Shown here: one piece after another, positions 12,217 to 24,686 of the stretch | Layout of the letters: each line of letters starts with the position of its first letter | Numbering within the stretch: the first letter of the stretch is position 1 | Source: Iris pallida | Lineage: Eukaryota; Streptophyta; Magnoliopsida; Asparagales; Iridaceae | Reading direction: 5' to 3' | Assembly: GCA_029216955.1 (NCBI GenBank) | Contig: JANAVB010005598.1 | Coordinates: 1,437,327 to 1,501,326, forward strand | Length of the DNA stretch: 64,000 nt | Position numbers and translations under genes: made by a program | The notes under the pieces: generated by a model | The model's database searches: none | What the model was told of the DNA's origin: nothing | The model's input: only the letters and a program-made list of their open reading frames with translations

Positions 12217-15200
12217 TGTAAAACCCCTGAATATCTACTATATTTTTTATTATTAAATTTGGTACTGATTTAAAATTTTATTTTGTACGTCGCGCACGAA
12301 ATTTTATTTTTCGTAGTTGCTCGATGAATGCGAATATGTGCGAGCGTACATATTTTAGAAAAACATTTTTGTTCTATTTTTTATAGTTTCAAATAATAGA
12401 TATGATAATTAGTTTTGCTATCATTTTTAAGTTTGTTATTTTTAATTCATTTCTAAAAGTTATTAATAATCAATAATATTTTGTATACTAGAAAAGCATA
12501 ATTAGGTAAAAAAAAATATTTTGTGCATGCATATATTTCGTAATTATTTATTAGTTTATTTAAAATAATAATATAATTTTTGAAATTATTATTATTAGTA
12601 TTTTTAGAAAATATATTTGAATTTATTGTGGCCATTTTAAATCTCGATTTGATTTTATGGAAATAGTTAAAAGATAAAATATATACTTAAATTGAGTTTA
12701 GAGTATCTAGTTTTAAATTGGAAATTTAATTTGAATTTGGATTTGATTATTGATTTAAATTAAATTGGGTTTAAATATCCTAATCCTTATCTTAATGGGA
12801 ATTCCCACATCCTATAAATAGGCAGGTACTCCTCCATTATTTCTCCACAAGCCATAATTATTCCACAAATATTTCTCCACCCACGTGAGTGCATCGTGTC
12901 CATGCTCCCCCACTCAATATCTTATTCCATATTTATACACATATATTATTTATCTCCTTCCCCGTGTCGGACACACCCGACAAACAATAAATCCTAACCC
13001 TAAACCTAGCTAAATTGGTCGGACCACCCCTGGATCCCTTCCCCGACTCCCTCAATGCTTCCCTCGCCTCCGCCGGGAACCAACACTGCCTCTCTACCAT
13101 GACAGAAAACGCACATACCACCAGAATCCTTTTTTCGATCATCACCAGTTCCCTACAACCATCATCACCACTGCCGTGGCTAGCCTCCCAAGATCCACCA
13201 ACCGAATTCCCAAACCACCCCCATCTCCTAGCCGATGATCGACGACTCACCATCACCATCGCCTCGCCTGACCAAACCCTACCAACACCGTCACCATCAC
13301 CACCACACCCCGGGCCGCAGCCACCCTCGGACCTCGGCCAACTCCGACCAATAACCACCAACAGCCCAAAATCCCCAAATTTAAAACCCTAAAACCTAGA
13401 CTCACCTCCACCGTGAGTTCCTCGGTCCCGGCCAGCGCCGCTGCAGGACCCGCCCTCTCTCTCTTCCCGGCATCACGACCACTCCGAGCTCGACGTCGGT
13501 GAGCGACCTCCTATGGCTGGAACCGCCAACACAGCGACCCTTGTCGCCGCCCCTGTCCTCGATCTCCGCCGCGTCGAGCTTACCCCCGCTCGCCGGCCAC
13601 CCTCTCCGCGTTCCTTCGCCGCTCCAGCGACCAGCGCCGCCCCCGAACGCCGGCGCCGCGTCATCCCGACTTCTCTCCTCTTCTTCTCCGCTCACCCCCT
13701 CCGAACAAACCCCCGCTCCAAATGTCGCCGCCCCGCTTCCTTCCCTCCGCCGTCGTACCCTTGGCCGAACCCTCGTGCCGCCTCCGCCCCCTTCTTCCAG
13801 CCTCTCCGACCTCTCCTTCCCTCTCCTCCTCCTCCACGTGCACCACTCCGGCGCCGCCCGCGACCAGCGGCCGCGCATCCTCTTCCTCCGTACTCCCTCC
13901 GCTCTCTCTGTCTCGATCTTTCCCCATCCTCTTTATCCCTCTCCTCAGTCCTTCCTCATCCTTTATTTTTTTGTTGTTTAGTTTTTTTTGTGTTTTTGTT
14001 TTTTTCTTTCCCGCAGTTGAATTGAATGGAATGAAGTCATTTCGAGGAAATAGTAGATAGTTTTGTTCGGTTGTGTGGCCCAAAGCACAGCTACTTGTTT
14101 TATTTATTATTATTATTATTAATTTTTGCTATTACAGTAATATAAAGTTAGTTATTATTATATGTAATATGATTACAGAAGTTAGATTATTAAACATAAT
14201 TATTAGTATGAGTAGTAGTAATTAGTATTACCACTGCTATAGTTGGCCTACTAGTATTGATATAATTAATTTCATAATGGATTACCAATATCAAAAATTA
14301 ATATTTGCAAAATCTAGTTTAGTTTTAAATCTAAAATATATGATTATATATTCCTAGGTTATTGTGAATGAGTTTTTTTGACTTAAATTATTTTCTGTAC
14401 ATATATCTTAATAAGTAAAAAAAATATAGTTTTAAATATTTTATAAATATTTCTCGATCTTCAAATAATTAATAAAAGTATATATATATATATATATATA
14501 TTTTCTCCAAAATTTTATTCTTTTTAACTAATATAGTTTTCTATCGCAAAACCATATTTTTATAAAATTAGAGTTTTTGCCTAAAACGATTCATCTAAAA
14601 ACTTTTTTTTTTACTGATAAAAATATATTTCAAGTATTACAAAACTTTTTTTCCTAAAAACGTATATATATTATGAACTATCCAAATCCCTTCAAATATA
14701 TATTCTTGTCCATAACCAAATCAAATTCTTTCCATCTTCTTGCGAACCTCGAACATCCCTATATCGTCCCTAACCAAACTGACCGTTCTGGACCCGATGC
14801 ACCGGTCTGTACCACCATGAGAGGTCACCTTGCATAGTTGTTACCCGAAGTCAAAGTTCGTGCCACATTGATCATTGCAGCACACCAGACGTTCTACCAG
14901 GCAAGACACCTTGCCATTTGCTGTTTATTTATTTTAGCTCATATTTTATGCATTATTTATTTTCTTTATGCAAAATAAACTGTGATACATGGCATAACCT
15001 GTTAGAATTTACTGTTTATTTATATTTCCTGCTATGTATTATTTTTCTTACACATTAAACCTTGATTTAAGGGACCACCTTGTGTGTTGCATTCATGGCC
15101 TTGACACGTTGTACCATGAAGTTGTGTATCGTATGTAGAACACGGACGTGCGTGATTGGCTGGCCACCAGTACGTACAAGCCGTACGATAGGAATAACCG

Positions 15201-16240
15201 CTAATAGAGATTGTATGCTAGTTTGACTTAGCGGTTATAGTGGTTTTGTGTTGTGGATACAACACAGTAGGCATTGGGCGGGGAGGACAATTCCTTAGCG
15301 TATGAGCTTCGATGCACTTTCCCTTGTGACCCGAATTCTCCGCTGGAGATACGGGGTTGATGACCCATGATTACTGACGGCCACTGACGTTCTGCGGAAC
15401 GTTTTGCTCTTATTGATTGGGCATCTTGTACCCAAGGGGGGACTATGCCGATCCTATTTATAGCCAGGACCCATGCGTAGGAAGGATTGTTCTTAACTAC
15501 ATTTCACTTAAAATGGTTAGGCATATTTATCCGTTAGGTACGAGTACTTTTGGTTTGGTTACTTGTATCTGACCGTGGCTTGGAACAATAACTTGTCGCG
15601 GATTAGTTCGTCACATCTTGTCCTTGTGTGGTTGTAGGTGTGACATACTACTTCGATGAGAAGGTATTGAACCTTGTTGGGGTTCGGATACCATATTGGA
15701 TTCATAGCATGGAAAGATACGTCACCGTGAATTAGTTTACCATCTCCTGTCCTTATTTGGTAGGGGGATGGTACGCTCGTTTAATAGGTGTGTATTGGAC
15801 CATGTTATAATTCAATTGACTTATTTATTTGAGCAATATTTATTCAATTTATATGGCATGATATTATGTGTCTTGTTACGTCCCTCTGAGGACCTGGTTA
15901 TCTCTCCAGGTGTGTGCTCTTGTCTTTCGCAGGTGTTCTAGCTCTAGCCGTGACCATCTCCATTTCTTCGAGGATGATTGCACTTTGATCGTCTTCGCTT
16001 CGCTCGCCACTCATTTTATTTTCCATGTATTTTTCCTTATTTTGTTGGTAGTGGATTTGTCTTCGCCCAACATATTGTATCAAGATAATTCCTTATCATT
16101 ATATGATATCTTTTATTCATTTATTTTGTGTGGATGAGAATAGTTATGGTTCTACTGCATTTTACAGCCTACGTATATTTATTATACGGCTGGCATGTCT
16201 ACGTTCCTAGTCCTACATATTTTGGGACTGGGGCGTTACA
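12217..16240 (+). repeat. L2 3' LTR (4,024 bp)
   Basis: It starts TGTAAAACCCC and ends GGGGCGTTACA. The order is AT-rich U3, TATA box at 12813, C-rich leader (about 12960-13960), then an AT-rich U5-like part. A pyrimidine tract ending TCTTTCCCGCAG at about 14016 resembles a 3' splice site at the end of the leader. Confidence 0.85.
12813..12820 (+). promoter_or_regulatory. TATA box of L2 LTR promoter
   Basis: TATAAATA lies in a block conserved with the L1 LTR (minus strand around 4640). The downstream GTGCATCGTGTC word is also conserved. Confidence 0.75.
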
Positions 16241-18412
16241 ATTTTAATGGCCTAGTAAAAAGTTTGATAAATGGTTATATATAATATATATGTTATTACC
16301 ATTCATTTGATAATTATTATAATAAATAATGTCTTTATAGATTCTTTTACGATTTTTGGAATCATAGGTTAGATACAGGTTTATAATAGTTTTGGCTAAT
16401 ACTTATATTCAAGTATAGAATTATATATTATTGTTATATGCATACCAGGTATATATACTCTATTTATGCATGGGCATATGTATATGATAAATATGTAGAC
16501 GACTTCTTAATTAAAATTTTAGTTGTAAATATAATGAATAATTTTCTTAAAATATTATTTTGTATATTTGGTATTTATGGACTATATACACATGTATGTA
16601 TGTAATATATATATAGTATATTGATTACGTTCTTATATATCTAGATAAGAAAAAAAATACAAACTGATGAAGAATTATGCACTGTTCATCTTCCAAAAGA
16701 GAAGGAACCCGAATACACAGCGCATGCAAATTTTTTCGAGTTTGGCTCGTCCAAACAAACTCAAATTTTGATAGGATTTCACCAAATTTTCTCCAGAATA
16801 TTGTTGATGATATCCTCTTCAATTCAACCTAAAATTCCAATCCCAATCATATCATCTTGGATTTGAAATTTGACTTAAAACCTCTCTACACATTGGAGAC
16901 GATATATTTTTAAAAGGGAGAAACCTCCTCAAGAACCCGACCCCAGCCTCCCTAGACCTGTGCATGCTACCCTCGGCGACCCCCAACCTCTGCACCGCAG
17001 TGGGATCGTCGAATTTGCACCTTCGGCCGCCTGTAAAAGCGAGGCAGAGACGGCGTGCATTAGTAGATGCAAAACAGCAGACTAGTTGTAGCAGCCAAGA
17101 GCCTGTCCTCGTGTCCTGATTTCTCTGTCGTCACCCGATCATTGTCTGATCTATCTTGGCAGGTTCGAACTCAATCTAACCCTCTTTCAATCCTATCAAT
17201 TATTTTATATTGGTTGGTACTAGGTCTTCCGAGAAATTGAGTCGAAAACCCAGAAAAATCACTTTTTCTGAATATTGAAACAAACCCTGTTTGGAAGGCC
17301 GATCTTCGTCAATCCAGTGAGAAATCTAGGAATCTATTTGAACAGACCTATAGACAACCTATAGGATATGGAAACCCCATTATTAGTTTTATTTCTAGTG
17401 GTTTAGACATTAAGATAAATCGACTCAAAAATAGAGAAAAATTAGGAAAAACTGTTTTTGAAAACTAGAAAATCATCGATACGGCATTCGTCCCGACAAA
17501 CCGGGCGACATGGTCGTAACCCATAAGCATCGAAAGACGTGTATGGATGTTTTCGACGTGTGGGAGTTAACGAAACTCAATTTCGTTGTACGTGCACGAC
17601 GAAATCGATGCGTATCCGTCAAGATACCCCGTATCAACCCCTTTGCAAACTAGCCCATAACTTCGTGCATGTTCGTCGTCTCGAGACGAAACTTATGCCA
17701 ATAGGACCGTATCATTTTTTTGGTCCTGTATACCAAGTTTGGTCCAATTCTGAGAAGGTCGACTGGAACGCTATTTTGGTGGGCCCGCGACATGATCCAA
17801 CGAGCGAATTTGTACATGGCCCACCGAAATTCAACTTTGGATATACGATTGTATTTGTATCAAAAAACTAGACTCGTAGATATATAGTTTAATGAATTTA
17901 GAGATCGTAGATACTGGCACGCTTTTCGGTGCAAAGCGGATCCAACAACGGATATCGTTTTGGCCCAAAATTACCATTTTGCCCCTATGTCCAGAATATG
18001 ACTTATGGGTAGGCTATCCTAGCTAATTTGACTCTGAAAATGTTGGCAATGTCTGTTTCAGCGTCCGGAGGCGTTTGCAGGAGTTTAGATTTTGTGATTA
18101 TTTGATTTGACAAGTTGTTTGCGGGACATGTTGCTACCACCAAGCAAGTATAACTTGACTTCCTCTACAGCTTTATTTACATGCTTATTTCTCTTATTAT
18201 CTAGTTTTTCTAGCTGATTATTGACATGTGTTTTGCTCATATCATGCATACTAGTTTATATTTATTGTCCTTGCTCATAGTTAGCCTTGTTGTTCATATT
18301 GGACCTTTTCTCCCATGTACTTGGTTGAGTCTTATCGTAGAATGAGTGCGATGTAACTGAACCGCTATTTCTTTGTTTTGATTTTCTCAACCTGCGAGTC
18401 CACACTCGGGGC
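16241..18412 (+). repeat. Left part of LTR-like element D
   Basis: Bases about 17483-18160 are homologous to 48686-49370 of solo LTR C in the same orientation. Shared blocks run from a GATACGG...TTCGTCCC word through a GGAGGCGTTTGCAGGAGTT-like word to TTGCTACCACCAAGCAAG. Bases 16241-17480 are AT-rich and unassigned, and the left LTR end is not visible next to L2. D is interrupted at 18412 by element E and continues at 35417. Confidence 0.65.
18408..18412. repeat. Left target-site duplication of E (GGGGC)
   Basis: GGGGC directly precedes TGTAGGAG and is repeated exactly at 35412-35416 after the 3' LTR. Confidence 0.9.
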
Positions 18413-19479
18413 TGTAGGAGCGTAAAAAAAATGCTTCATAGACCAAGTCAAAGAAATAGAGCTTTACGCTCAAACAGGCTATTCTACGCAGGCTTTCCTA
18501 CACAGGCTACTTTACGCGAGATGTTTTTACGCCAGCTACTTTACACCGGGGACAGGCTGTTAGATCATGCATTTAATGCAAGTAATAATGAATCTGACAT
18601 AATGATTTGCTGATAGCGTATAACACAGAATTCGAAGAGATTTGATTTACACAGAAACCAACATTATCGTTTAGTGTGTGGACTGGGCTACTTTACACTC
18701 AAAAGATGGCTTCTTTTACGCATGAATACTATATGAGCTTTTTATGCTCAAAGTTGACGTGTGCGTAAAGTTTATTTGGGCTACCTTTTACGCTCAAGGC
18801 TGTTTTATCAGCCACTTTACGCGAGAAGTCTATTTTTTGGGCTATTTTACGCCTAGTCTACTACTTTACGCTGAAAATGTATTTTGGGTCATTTTTATGC
18901 CCGATTGTTTCTGACTATATGAGAACGTGGTTTGCTTATGTGGCTTTCATGCCACACTTATCGAGGGACATGTGTACGTGCCCTCCTTATTTTGTTGAAG
19001 TACTGGGACACGTGTCATCCCACGTAAAGTTCATGGATGACAGTTGCTAGCGTAAAACTCCAATTTGGATGCTTTTTACGTATGATGTGTTTTAGTCTAT
19101 AAATAGACTGATTTTTATAATCAATAAAAATTAGAGAGAGAGAGAGAGATAGAGAGAGACAGGAGAGAATACATCAGAGACTTTGATTTTCCAGAGCATT
19201 CTTCTTCAACCTTTCTTCCAGAATAGAGTGAAGCAAAGCAGGAAAGTATTCGACCTCGCCATCAGTGCCCAAGTGCGTCGATACCTTTCTGGTGACCTAG
19301 TTCTTCCTGTTGTTCATCTTCCTGCAGTACTCTTCATCATCATCGTATGGTCCAAGGAACAAAGTGATCGTCTTCAGATCAGACTTCCATAGCAATACTT
19401 TCCAGAACAATTTATACTTCTTGTACTTTTTCTCGTTTTATTTCAAAAGCCAATTTTAGGCATTTTGTTAAGTGAAACA
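18413..19479 (+). repeat. E 5' LTR (1,067 bp)
   Basis: It begins TGTAGGAGCGTAAAA and ends TTAAGTGAAACA. It holds about 15 copies of TTTACGC or GCGTAAA, or one-base variants, mostly in the first 700 bases. A TATA box and a GA-rich tract (19133-19160) follow. Open frames inside are not conserved as proteins. Confidence 0.92.
19098..19105 (+). promoter_or_regulatory. TATA box in E 5' LTR
   Basis: TATAAATA lies in the context GTCTATAAATAGAC and is preserved in the 3' LTR at 35040-35047. It would drive the sense gag-pol transcript, with R starting about 30 bases downstream. Confidence 0.75.
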
Positions 19480-19482
19480 AAA

Positions 19483-19500
19483 TGGCGACTCTACTGGGGA
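19483..19500 (+). promoter_or_regulatory. Primer binding site of E
   Basis: TGGCGACTCTACTGGGGA begins three bases after the 5' LTR. It has the TGG start expected for pairing with a tRNA CCA end. Tat/Ogre elements commonly use tRNA-Arg, and this sequence is compatible with that, but I could not align it to a tRNA. The ATG of ORF1 overlaps its first bases. Confidence 0.8.
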
Positions 19501-19844
19501 CGACCTTTTCCTCTGACGAGAAGGCAATTGCTCAATATGATGATGTGTCGGTCGGATCGACAAAGAAGACTCTGGTTGTACACTTCGACCAGACTGCCTA
19601 CGAAGAAATGCTCCGAACTGGGGGTAGTACTCGCTGCTCCAATGTTCAGAAATCGCGAAAAGCACGAAAAGTTTGGATTTCCAAATCCAAAGCATCCTCG
19701 GATCTCCCTACTGTCTCTGAAGGCAAAGGAATCCTTCCTACTCCTGATGTAGGGGCTCCCGTTTGTAACGAGACAGTCTTTACTTCAGTGTTGCACCCTG
19801 AGCGTAAAAACCAATCTTCCGTCGGTGACGGAGAAGATTCCTAA

Positions 19845-20130
19845 GTTTTACGCCCAGCGCGTAAAAGCCAAGTTTTACGCTCAGCGCGTAAAAGTGAGGT
19901 TTTACGCCCAGCGCGTAAAAACCAAAATTTATGCTCTGTACATAAGAACAAGTCTCCCGTCTGTGACGTGGTAGACTCCAATGCTTTACGTTCTGAGCGT
20001 AAAAATAAGTCTCCCGTCTGTGACGTGGTAGACACACAAAATTTACGCTCCACGCGTAAAAGAAAATCTCCCGTCTGTGACGTGGTAGATACTCATGTTT
20101 TGCGCTCTACGCGTAAAGATAAATCTCCTG
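19845..20130 (+). repeat. Composite 27-bp and 57-bp tandem repeats in ORF1
   Basis: Units with a GTTTTACGC...GCGTAAAA core repeat at 27 bases. From about 19950 a 30-base CTCCCGTCTGTGACGTGGTA-type block is added to give 57-base units. All units keep the reading frame. Confidence 0.85.
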
Positions 20131-20687
20131 TCTGTGACAGTTTAGATAAAATTTACAATAATGTTTTTACATCTAAAGTGAATTCACCTGTACGCAACCA
20201 GCGTAAAAATATTGTTGGTAAAACTTTGGTTCTTTACCAACAGCCTTCTTACACTGCTTTACGTAAGGTACCAAACCTACAAATTACGCGTAATGCTGAT
20301 GGAGTTCTTTGTACTCAAAAATCTTAGGATTTACGCACGCAACTCCAAGCGCGTAAAAATGTACAGTTTGGTTCTGCGAATGCAGCCAGTAATCTTCTTT
20401 ATACACAAGGGACTAAACGTTTCTCTACCCCAAATGTAATAAGGAAGACTACTCCATCTACTCCCTCTACTCCTTCTGATTTATGCGAGTTGCTAATACA
20501 AAAGCATAAAAATAGACAATCTCCTATGACACTTCCCCAAGAGAATCACCATTGTGAGTGTTACCAAATTGTAATCAAATGTTGTTGTTCGGCTTCTAAA
20601 CAGTCAGTTTTTGACTGATTAAGCTTCAATGCGCCTCAACAATAAGTTGATGACCAAGAACATGAGTTGTTATATGCGTCAATCAAC

Positions 20688-22964
20688 ATGGCATCTCATA
20701 CCAACAGAGGACGACGTCCAAGACGCAACTCGTCCCAGACTCCAAGTCAACAATAATTCAACAGACTTCTTGATTCTTTTGAAGGAGTATATCAGAATAC
20801 TAGATCAAAAAGACAAAGACAGTTGCAGACTTCTGATTCAGAAGCTGGGGGTACTCAATCTTTTGAGTCTGAAACTGATAGTGTCGATTCATACCTCTAT
20901 ACCAATCCCTCTGTATCTTCAAGAGAGGTTGAATGCTATGCTATTGGCGATGAACCGGAGACGTCATCTGCTAATATAGAACAACGTCTCTCTGCCGTTG
21001 AGCAATCATTAAAGGACATGCTTACTATGATGCAAAGCATGCACCAGATAATAATGACTCATCAGACTGCTCAGCCGACAGTAGTAACACCGGTGCAGGT
21101 AGCAGCACAAACTCAAGATAGTCAAGGGGTTGATATACCTTTGAATAATTAAGAGCCTGCTGTCAATCAAAATTATGCATCTCCAGATCATATCATTCCA
21201 GAAGATGTACCACCTCCGGTAGGGGTCACGGTACATCCAACAACTATTCAATCAAATGTGCTTCCTCAAACCAGTGAAGCTATTCAAGCAGTGCGTGAAC
21301 TAAAAGCACAGTTTGAAGTTCTGAAGCACAAAGATCAACTTCAGAGGTTAGGGATTAAGCAACCTTATCCTTCTCATTGGAATGATGTACCCTTTCCTCC
21401 GAAATTCTAGCCACAATCAATGGTATTTTTTGATGGAAAGGCTTCTCCTAGTCAGTATATCAATTACTTTGATATTATGACTGTACATCTGCAGAAAAAT
21501 AATGCTCTTCTCACTCGAGTGTTCATCGGGCGCTTGACAGGTTCAGCTTACGACTGGTATCGTAGTTTACCCGACAATTGCATTTCGTCTTTTGACGAAT
21601 TTAAAGCAATGTTTCTCTCCCGCTTCTGTAAAGGAGGTATGGATATGAATATGTCCTCCTTAATAGAGATCAAACAGAAGGAGAAGGAAGATACTCGGAC
21701 GTTCATCGAATGTTTCCGACAGGTAACTTTGAAAATGCCTCCTGGTATGCCAGATTCAGCGTTGATTGATACATGCAAGATGAATATGCGGCCATCCATT
21801 GTTGTCTTCATGGGTTCCCAATTCACAGACTGGGCCTCGTTTATTATAGCAGCAGTTTCTGCCAAGACCAATGGTAGGTTGGCTCGTGAACATGGGATGA
21901 TTTTTGCCTCAGAGGACAAAGAAAAGAAAGGCTCTTCTGGTAATAATTCTGGCAATCGTAATGGGAAAGGAAAGGATACCCTTATGGTTAATCTTTCCAA
22001 AAACAAAATGACGTCGAATAATCAGGAGTCTTCTAAGCCAAAAGAAGGATACTCTTTTGACGAGAGCGATATCCCAGGGATATTCCAATATCTGGTAAAG
22101 AGTGGCAAACTCCAGATTCCGGAGCCAAAAAGGCCTAATGAGGTGAATCTGACTGACAATCCCAAATATTGTATATATCACAGATATATAAATCACCCCA
22201 CTAAGGCTTGTTATGTCCTAAAGAAGAAAATCCAAGAGTTGATAAATGCCAATGCCATCGCTTTAACTAACGATGAGCATACAGTCACAACCAATATGGT
22301 TTCTCTTCAATTTAGAGGTTTTCCTCCACAGCAAGTCCCAGATGGAATTGTCCCAATTCTGAAGGCGGCGATGAAGATTGTGAATATCCTACCTGCCAGA
22401 GAGGAAAATGAAGGATTGTTGCCTCTCATATTAAAGAATGGTGAAATCATGTGGGTACATCCTGACTTAGTACTTGAAATGGAGGATGAAGGTAAAACTT
22501 TAAAATCCAAGAAAGGTAGAAAAGTTAAAACCTGCAATATGATTTCTCATGTTATTCCAGATCCTGATGATTTGGATCATCTTTGGGATGGCATTCCTTT
22601 GGAGGATAGACTGAAAGGTTTAAATATATGTCCTCCAAGTTTGGCTCCTCCTATTAAACTCAAACTTTCTCATCAGCAGTGGTTAGCTATGAATAGTGTC
22701 CCCTTATACAGGGCACAACAAGTTTTTGCTGCTTATAAAAAATCTCCTACAGGAATTTTTCCTCATGTCCCGAATACTCCTTTTCCTGTGGTTACAGAGG
22801 TTTCTGTCTCTTCCTCCTCTGTTAAACCATCCATTGAAAGTCCACTGCCCATTCACTTGTACAGTCAACAATCAGTCCATCTCATGAAAAAGATGGGCTA
22901 TAACTTTCAAAAGACAGAGGATTTGAACTGTGATAAAGGAATGCGACTTCCTTTACATATTTAA
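20688..22964 (+). pseudogene. gag: gag of element E
   Basis: The frame starts at ATG 20688 (MASHTNRGRRPR) and continues in one phase to the stop at 22962, with further stops at 20754, 21150 and 21408. The N-terminal part is polar with a coiled-coil-like stretch at about 20960-21060. The capsid-type retrotransposon gag domain covers about 21400-21780 and shows FIGRLTGSAYDWYRSLP and FKAMFLSRFCKGG. A zinc-finger-like segment, C-x2-H-x7-H-x4-C (YCIYHRYINHPTKACYVLK), lies at about 22167-22226 and replaces a classical CCHC knuckle. This form is usual in Tat/Ogre gag. The protein would form the cytoplasmic particle and bind the RNA. The reading frame continues directly toward protease without a frameshift. 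Confidence 0.85.
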
Positions 22965-23258
22965 AGTCAAAAATCCATTATTGGATTGGGTTCTGAACTT
23001 TCTCTTAAAAATCCTCGCAAGAAGAAGGCTAAGGAAAAGAAGACTAAATCCTACAATATGGTACTTCCTTCTCATGATTCTGAAGAAGAAAGCTTTGCTG
23101 GTACTAGATCTGGGAAAGAATACCACAAAGATTACGAGGGATCTTCCAAAGAAGCAGAGGATATTGTAGAAACGATCCCAGTTCAACCATCTCCTGTTCC
23201 TGCTAAACCATCGGTGGTTGAGAAAGGGAAATAGAAAGCAGTACGCTTTGACGTTCCC
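22965..23258 (+). pseudogene. gag-protease linker of E
   Basis: The gag frame continues through a Lys/Glu-rich region containing SLKNPRKKKAKEKK, with a stop at 23232. No catalytic motif is visible. It is probably a spacer in the polyprotein, and the basic stretch could bind nucleic acid. Confidence 0.6.
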
Positions 23259-24041
23259 TTGAAATCTGCTTCAAATCAAGGGGTGGTGATGAAGCCCTAT
23301 AAATTTGATATTCTAGCTCAGTTAGCCAATATTCTGGCTAGACTCTCTATATTCGTGCTACTGCGTCTTTCTAAAGAAAGCAGAGAGACTTTGAGTGAAG
23401 CTTTGCTACAACCAGACTCATGCTTGGCTCAACTCAAGAGTCCTGATAATACACCAGTGTCGTGTCCACAATGTCATAGTGTGATGGAGGCAATTCCTAA
23501 TATTACTTTCACACAAGAAGACATGCTATTGAAGTATAACAAGCACGACAGGCCTTTGTGCTACACTGGGTATATTGAATCCACTAAAATTGACAGGATT
23601 TATATTGATCCTGGGTCTTCTATTAGTATTATTCTTCAAAGTATGCTAAGACCTTTGAGGATTCATACAAGTGATTTGATTTATACTAGTACCATAATAG
23701 TTGGTTTCAACTCTGGCAACAGTAAACCACTAGGAAAGATTCGTCTAAAGATTCAGATTGGTGATCTTCGAACTATGGCTACTTTCTATGTTATCAACTC
23801 AAACGTATCCTACAACATCCTTCTTGGAAGACTGTGGATACATGAGCATAATATTGTGCCTTCAACTCTCCACCAATGCTTCAAGTACGTGGATTCACAA
23901 GGGGTTGTGAAGACTGAATTTGCTGATATCAATCCTTTCAAGGGTGTTGAAGCCTATTTTTCTGACTCAATACTCTACAAACAAGAGCATGTGAAGGAGA
24001 TATCAGATATAGCTGAAGATCAATCACCTGTTGAAGATTAG
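23259..24041 (+). pseudogene. Aspartic protease domain of E
   Basis: This is a retropepsin-like domain that would cleave the polyprotein. The catalytic loop reads YIDPGSS, with the Asp at residue 117 of this segment (about 23607), and a second conserved region reads VSYNILLGRLWIH. The upstream CPQCHSVMEAIPNITF segment is also present in element H. It is in the same frame as gag and RT, and a stop at 24039 breaks it. DPGSS in place of DTG/DSG is seen in both E and, as DPDSS, in H, so the Pro is probably lineage-typical. Confidence 0.8.
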
Positions 24042-24686
24042 TCTGTCAATGAAGATCCTCCGGAAGAGCAACCTTTGAAGATCAAAGTCAAAGGTCGAAT
24101 CCAACTCCAACCTGTCAATGATCAACCTTTGGTGATCAAAGTCAAAGGAAGAACTCGAGCTTCATCTGAGGAATCAGTGAGTATTCCTGCCAAGAGCCAA
24201 GTTCAACTTCTTATGATCAAAGTCAAGGGACGTACTTCTCGTACGAATGATCCAGAACCACCATTGATCATCAACCTTGGCAAGTCTATACAGAAGACGG
24301 ATGACGGTCCATTAATGATAAATCCTAAGCGTAGTACTCAACTTGTAAATGATGTAAATATTAATCATTCTGTACTTTCTGATATCAATGAAGATTTTCT
24401 TTTGGAGTATATGGCTGTCAAATTTGTTGAAAGAATGACTTTATCTTCTGATGATCACAGTCATCAATATCAAAATGACATAAATACAGAGGAAACATTG
24501 TACATTGATCATAAGGAAAATTCTTTTCCTCCTCATGTCGATGTTGGACCTTATGCTCAAAAGTTCCTAACATCTTCTCCCTATCTTCTTCCTGTAGTCT
24601 CGCCATCACAAGCTTGTGTAACTTTTAGACATCACAAAGAATCTTATTTTGTGATTCCGTCTGATAAGAAAAACAAGCACTAAATT
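24042..24686 (+). pseudogene. Protease-RT linker with PLxIKVKGR repeats
   Basis: The same frame continues with about five spaced copies of a PL-x-IKVKGR-like motif (24075-24330), then an acidic region, and stops at 24681. Element H has the same linker type on the minus strand at 61202-61618 (PLRIRAKGR, LVVKIRKK, PLVVRLRR). The repeated short basic strands are therefore a conserved family trait. Their function is unknown to me. Confidence 0.7.

Larger units (their letters stand above)
8639..16240 (+). mobile_element. LARD-like non-autonomous LTR retrotransposon L2, 5' LTR truncated
   Basis: The plus-strand copy of the L1 family has a truncated 5' LTR (8639-11202), an interior (11203-12216) and a complete 3' LTR (12217-16240). 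The two LTR copies align from GACTTCT at 8639 and at about 13668 through GGGGCGTTACA. They show many scattered differences and small indels, so L2 is clearly older than L1. The interior is only 1.0 kb and has no coding domains. It corresponds to the two ends of the L1 interior with the middle missing. The left part of the 5' LTR and any target duplication are lost at the fusion with L1. Confidence 0.85.
19482..20618 (+). pseudogene. ORF1 upstream of gag, repeat-rich, two in-frame stops
   Basis: One frame runs from the ATG at 19482, which overlaps the PBS, to TGA at 20616-20618, about 378 codons. It is interrupted only by stops at 19842 and 20325. Residues 1-120 are unique sequence. The central part is internally repetitive: three nine-residue units of the type VLRPARKSQ (19845-19925) and a related degenerate unit, then 19-residue units combining a SPVCDVVD block with an LRS-x-RK block (about 19950-20130). 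The C-terminal part ends in a Cys-rich stretch. An ORF before gag is typical of Ogre-type elements and its function is unknown. I do not recognise the protein. The LR-x-x-RK repeats are encoded by TTACGC...CGTAAA, the same DNA word that is abundant in the LTRs. Confidence 0.7.

Noticed and set aside
8506..14083. Open frames in the C-rich L2 leader copies
   Set aside because: The two copies have differing frames and many substitutions without protein conservation. They sit in LTR sequence.
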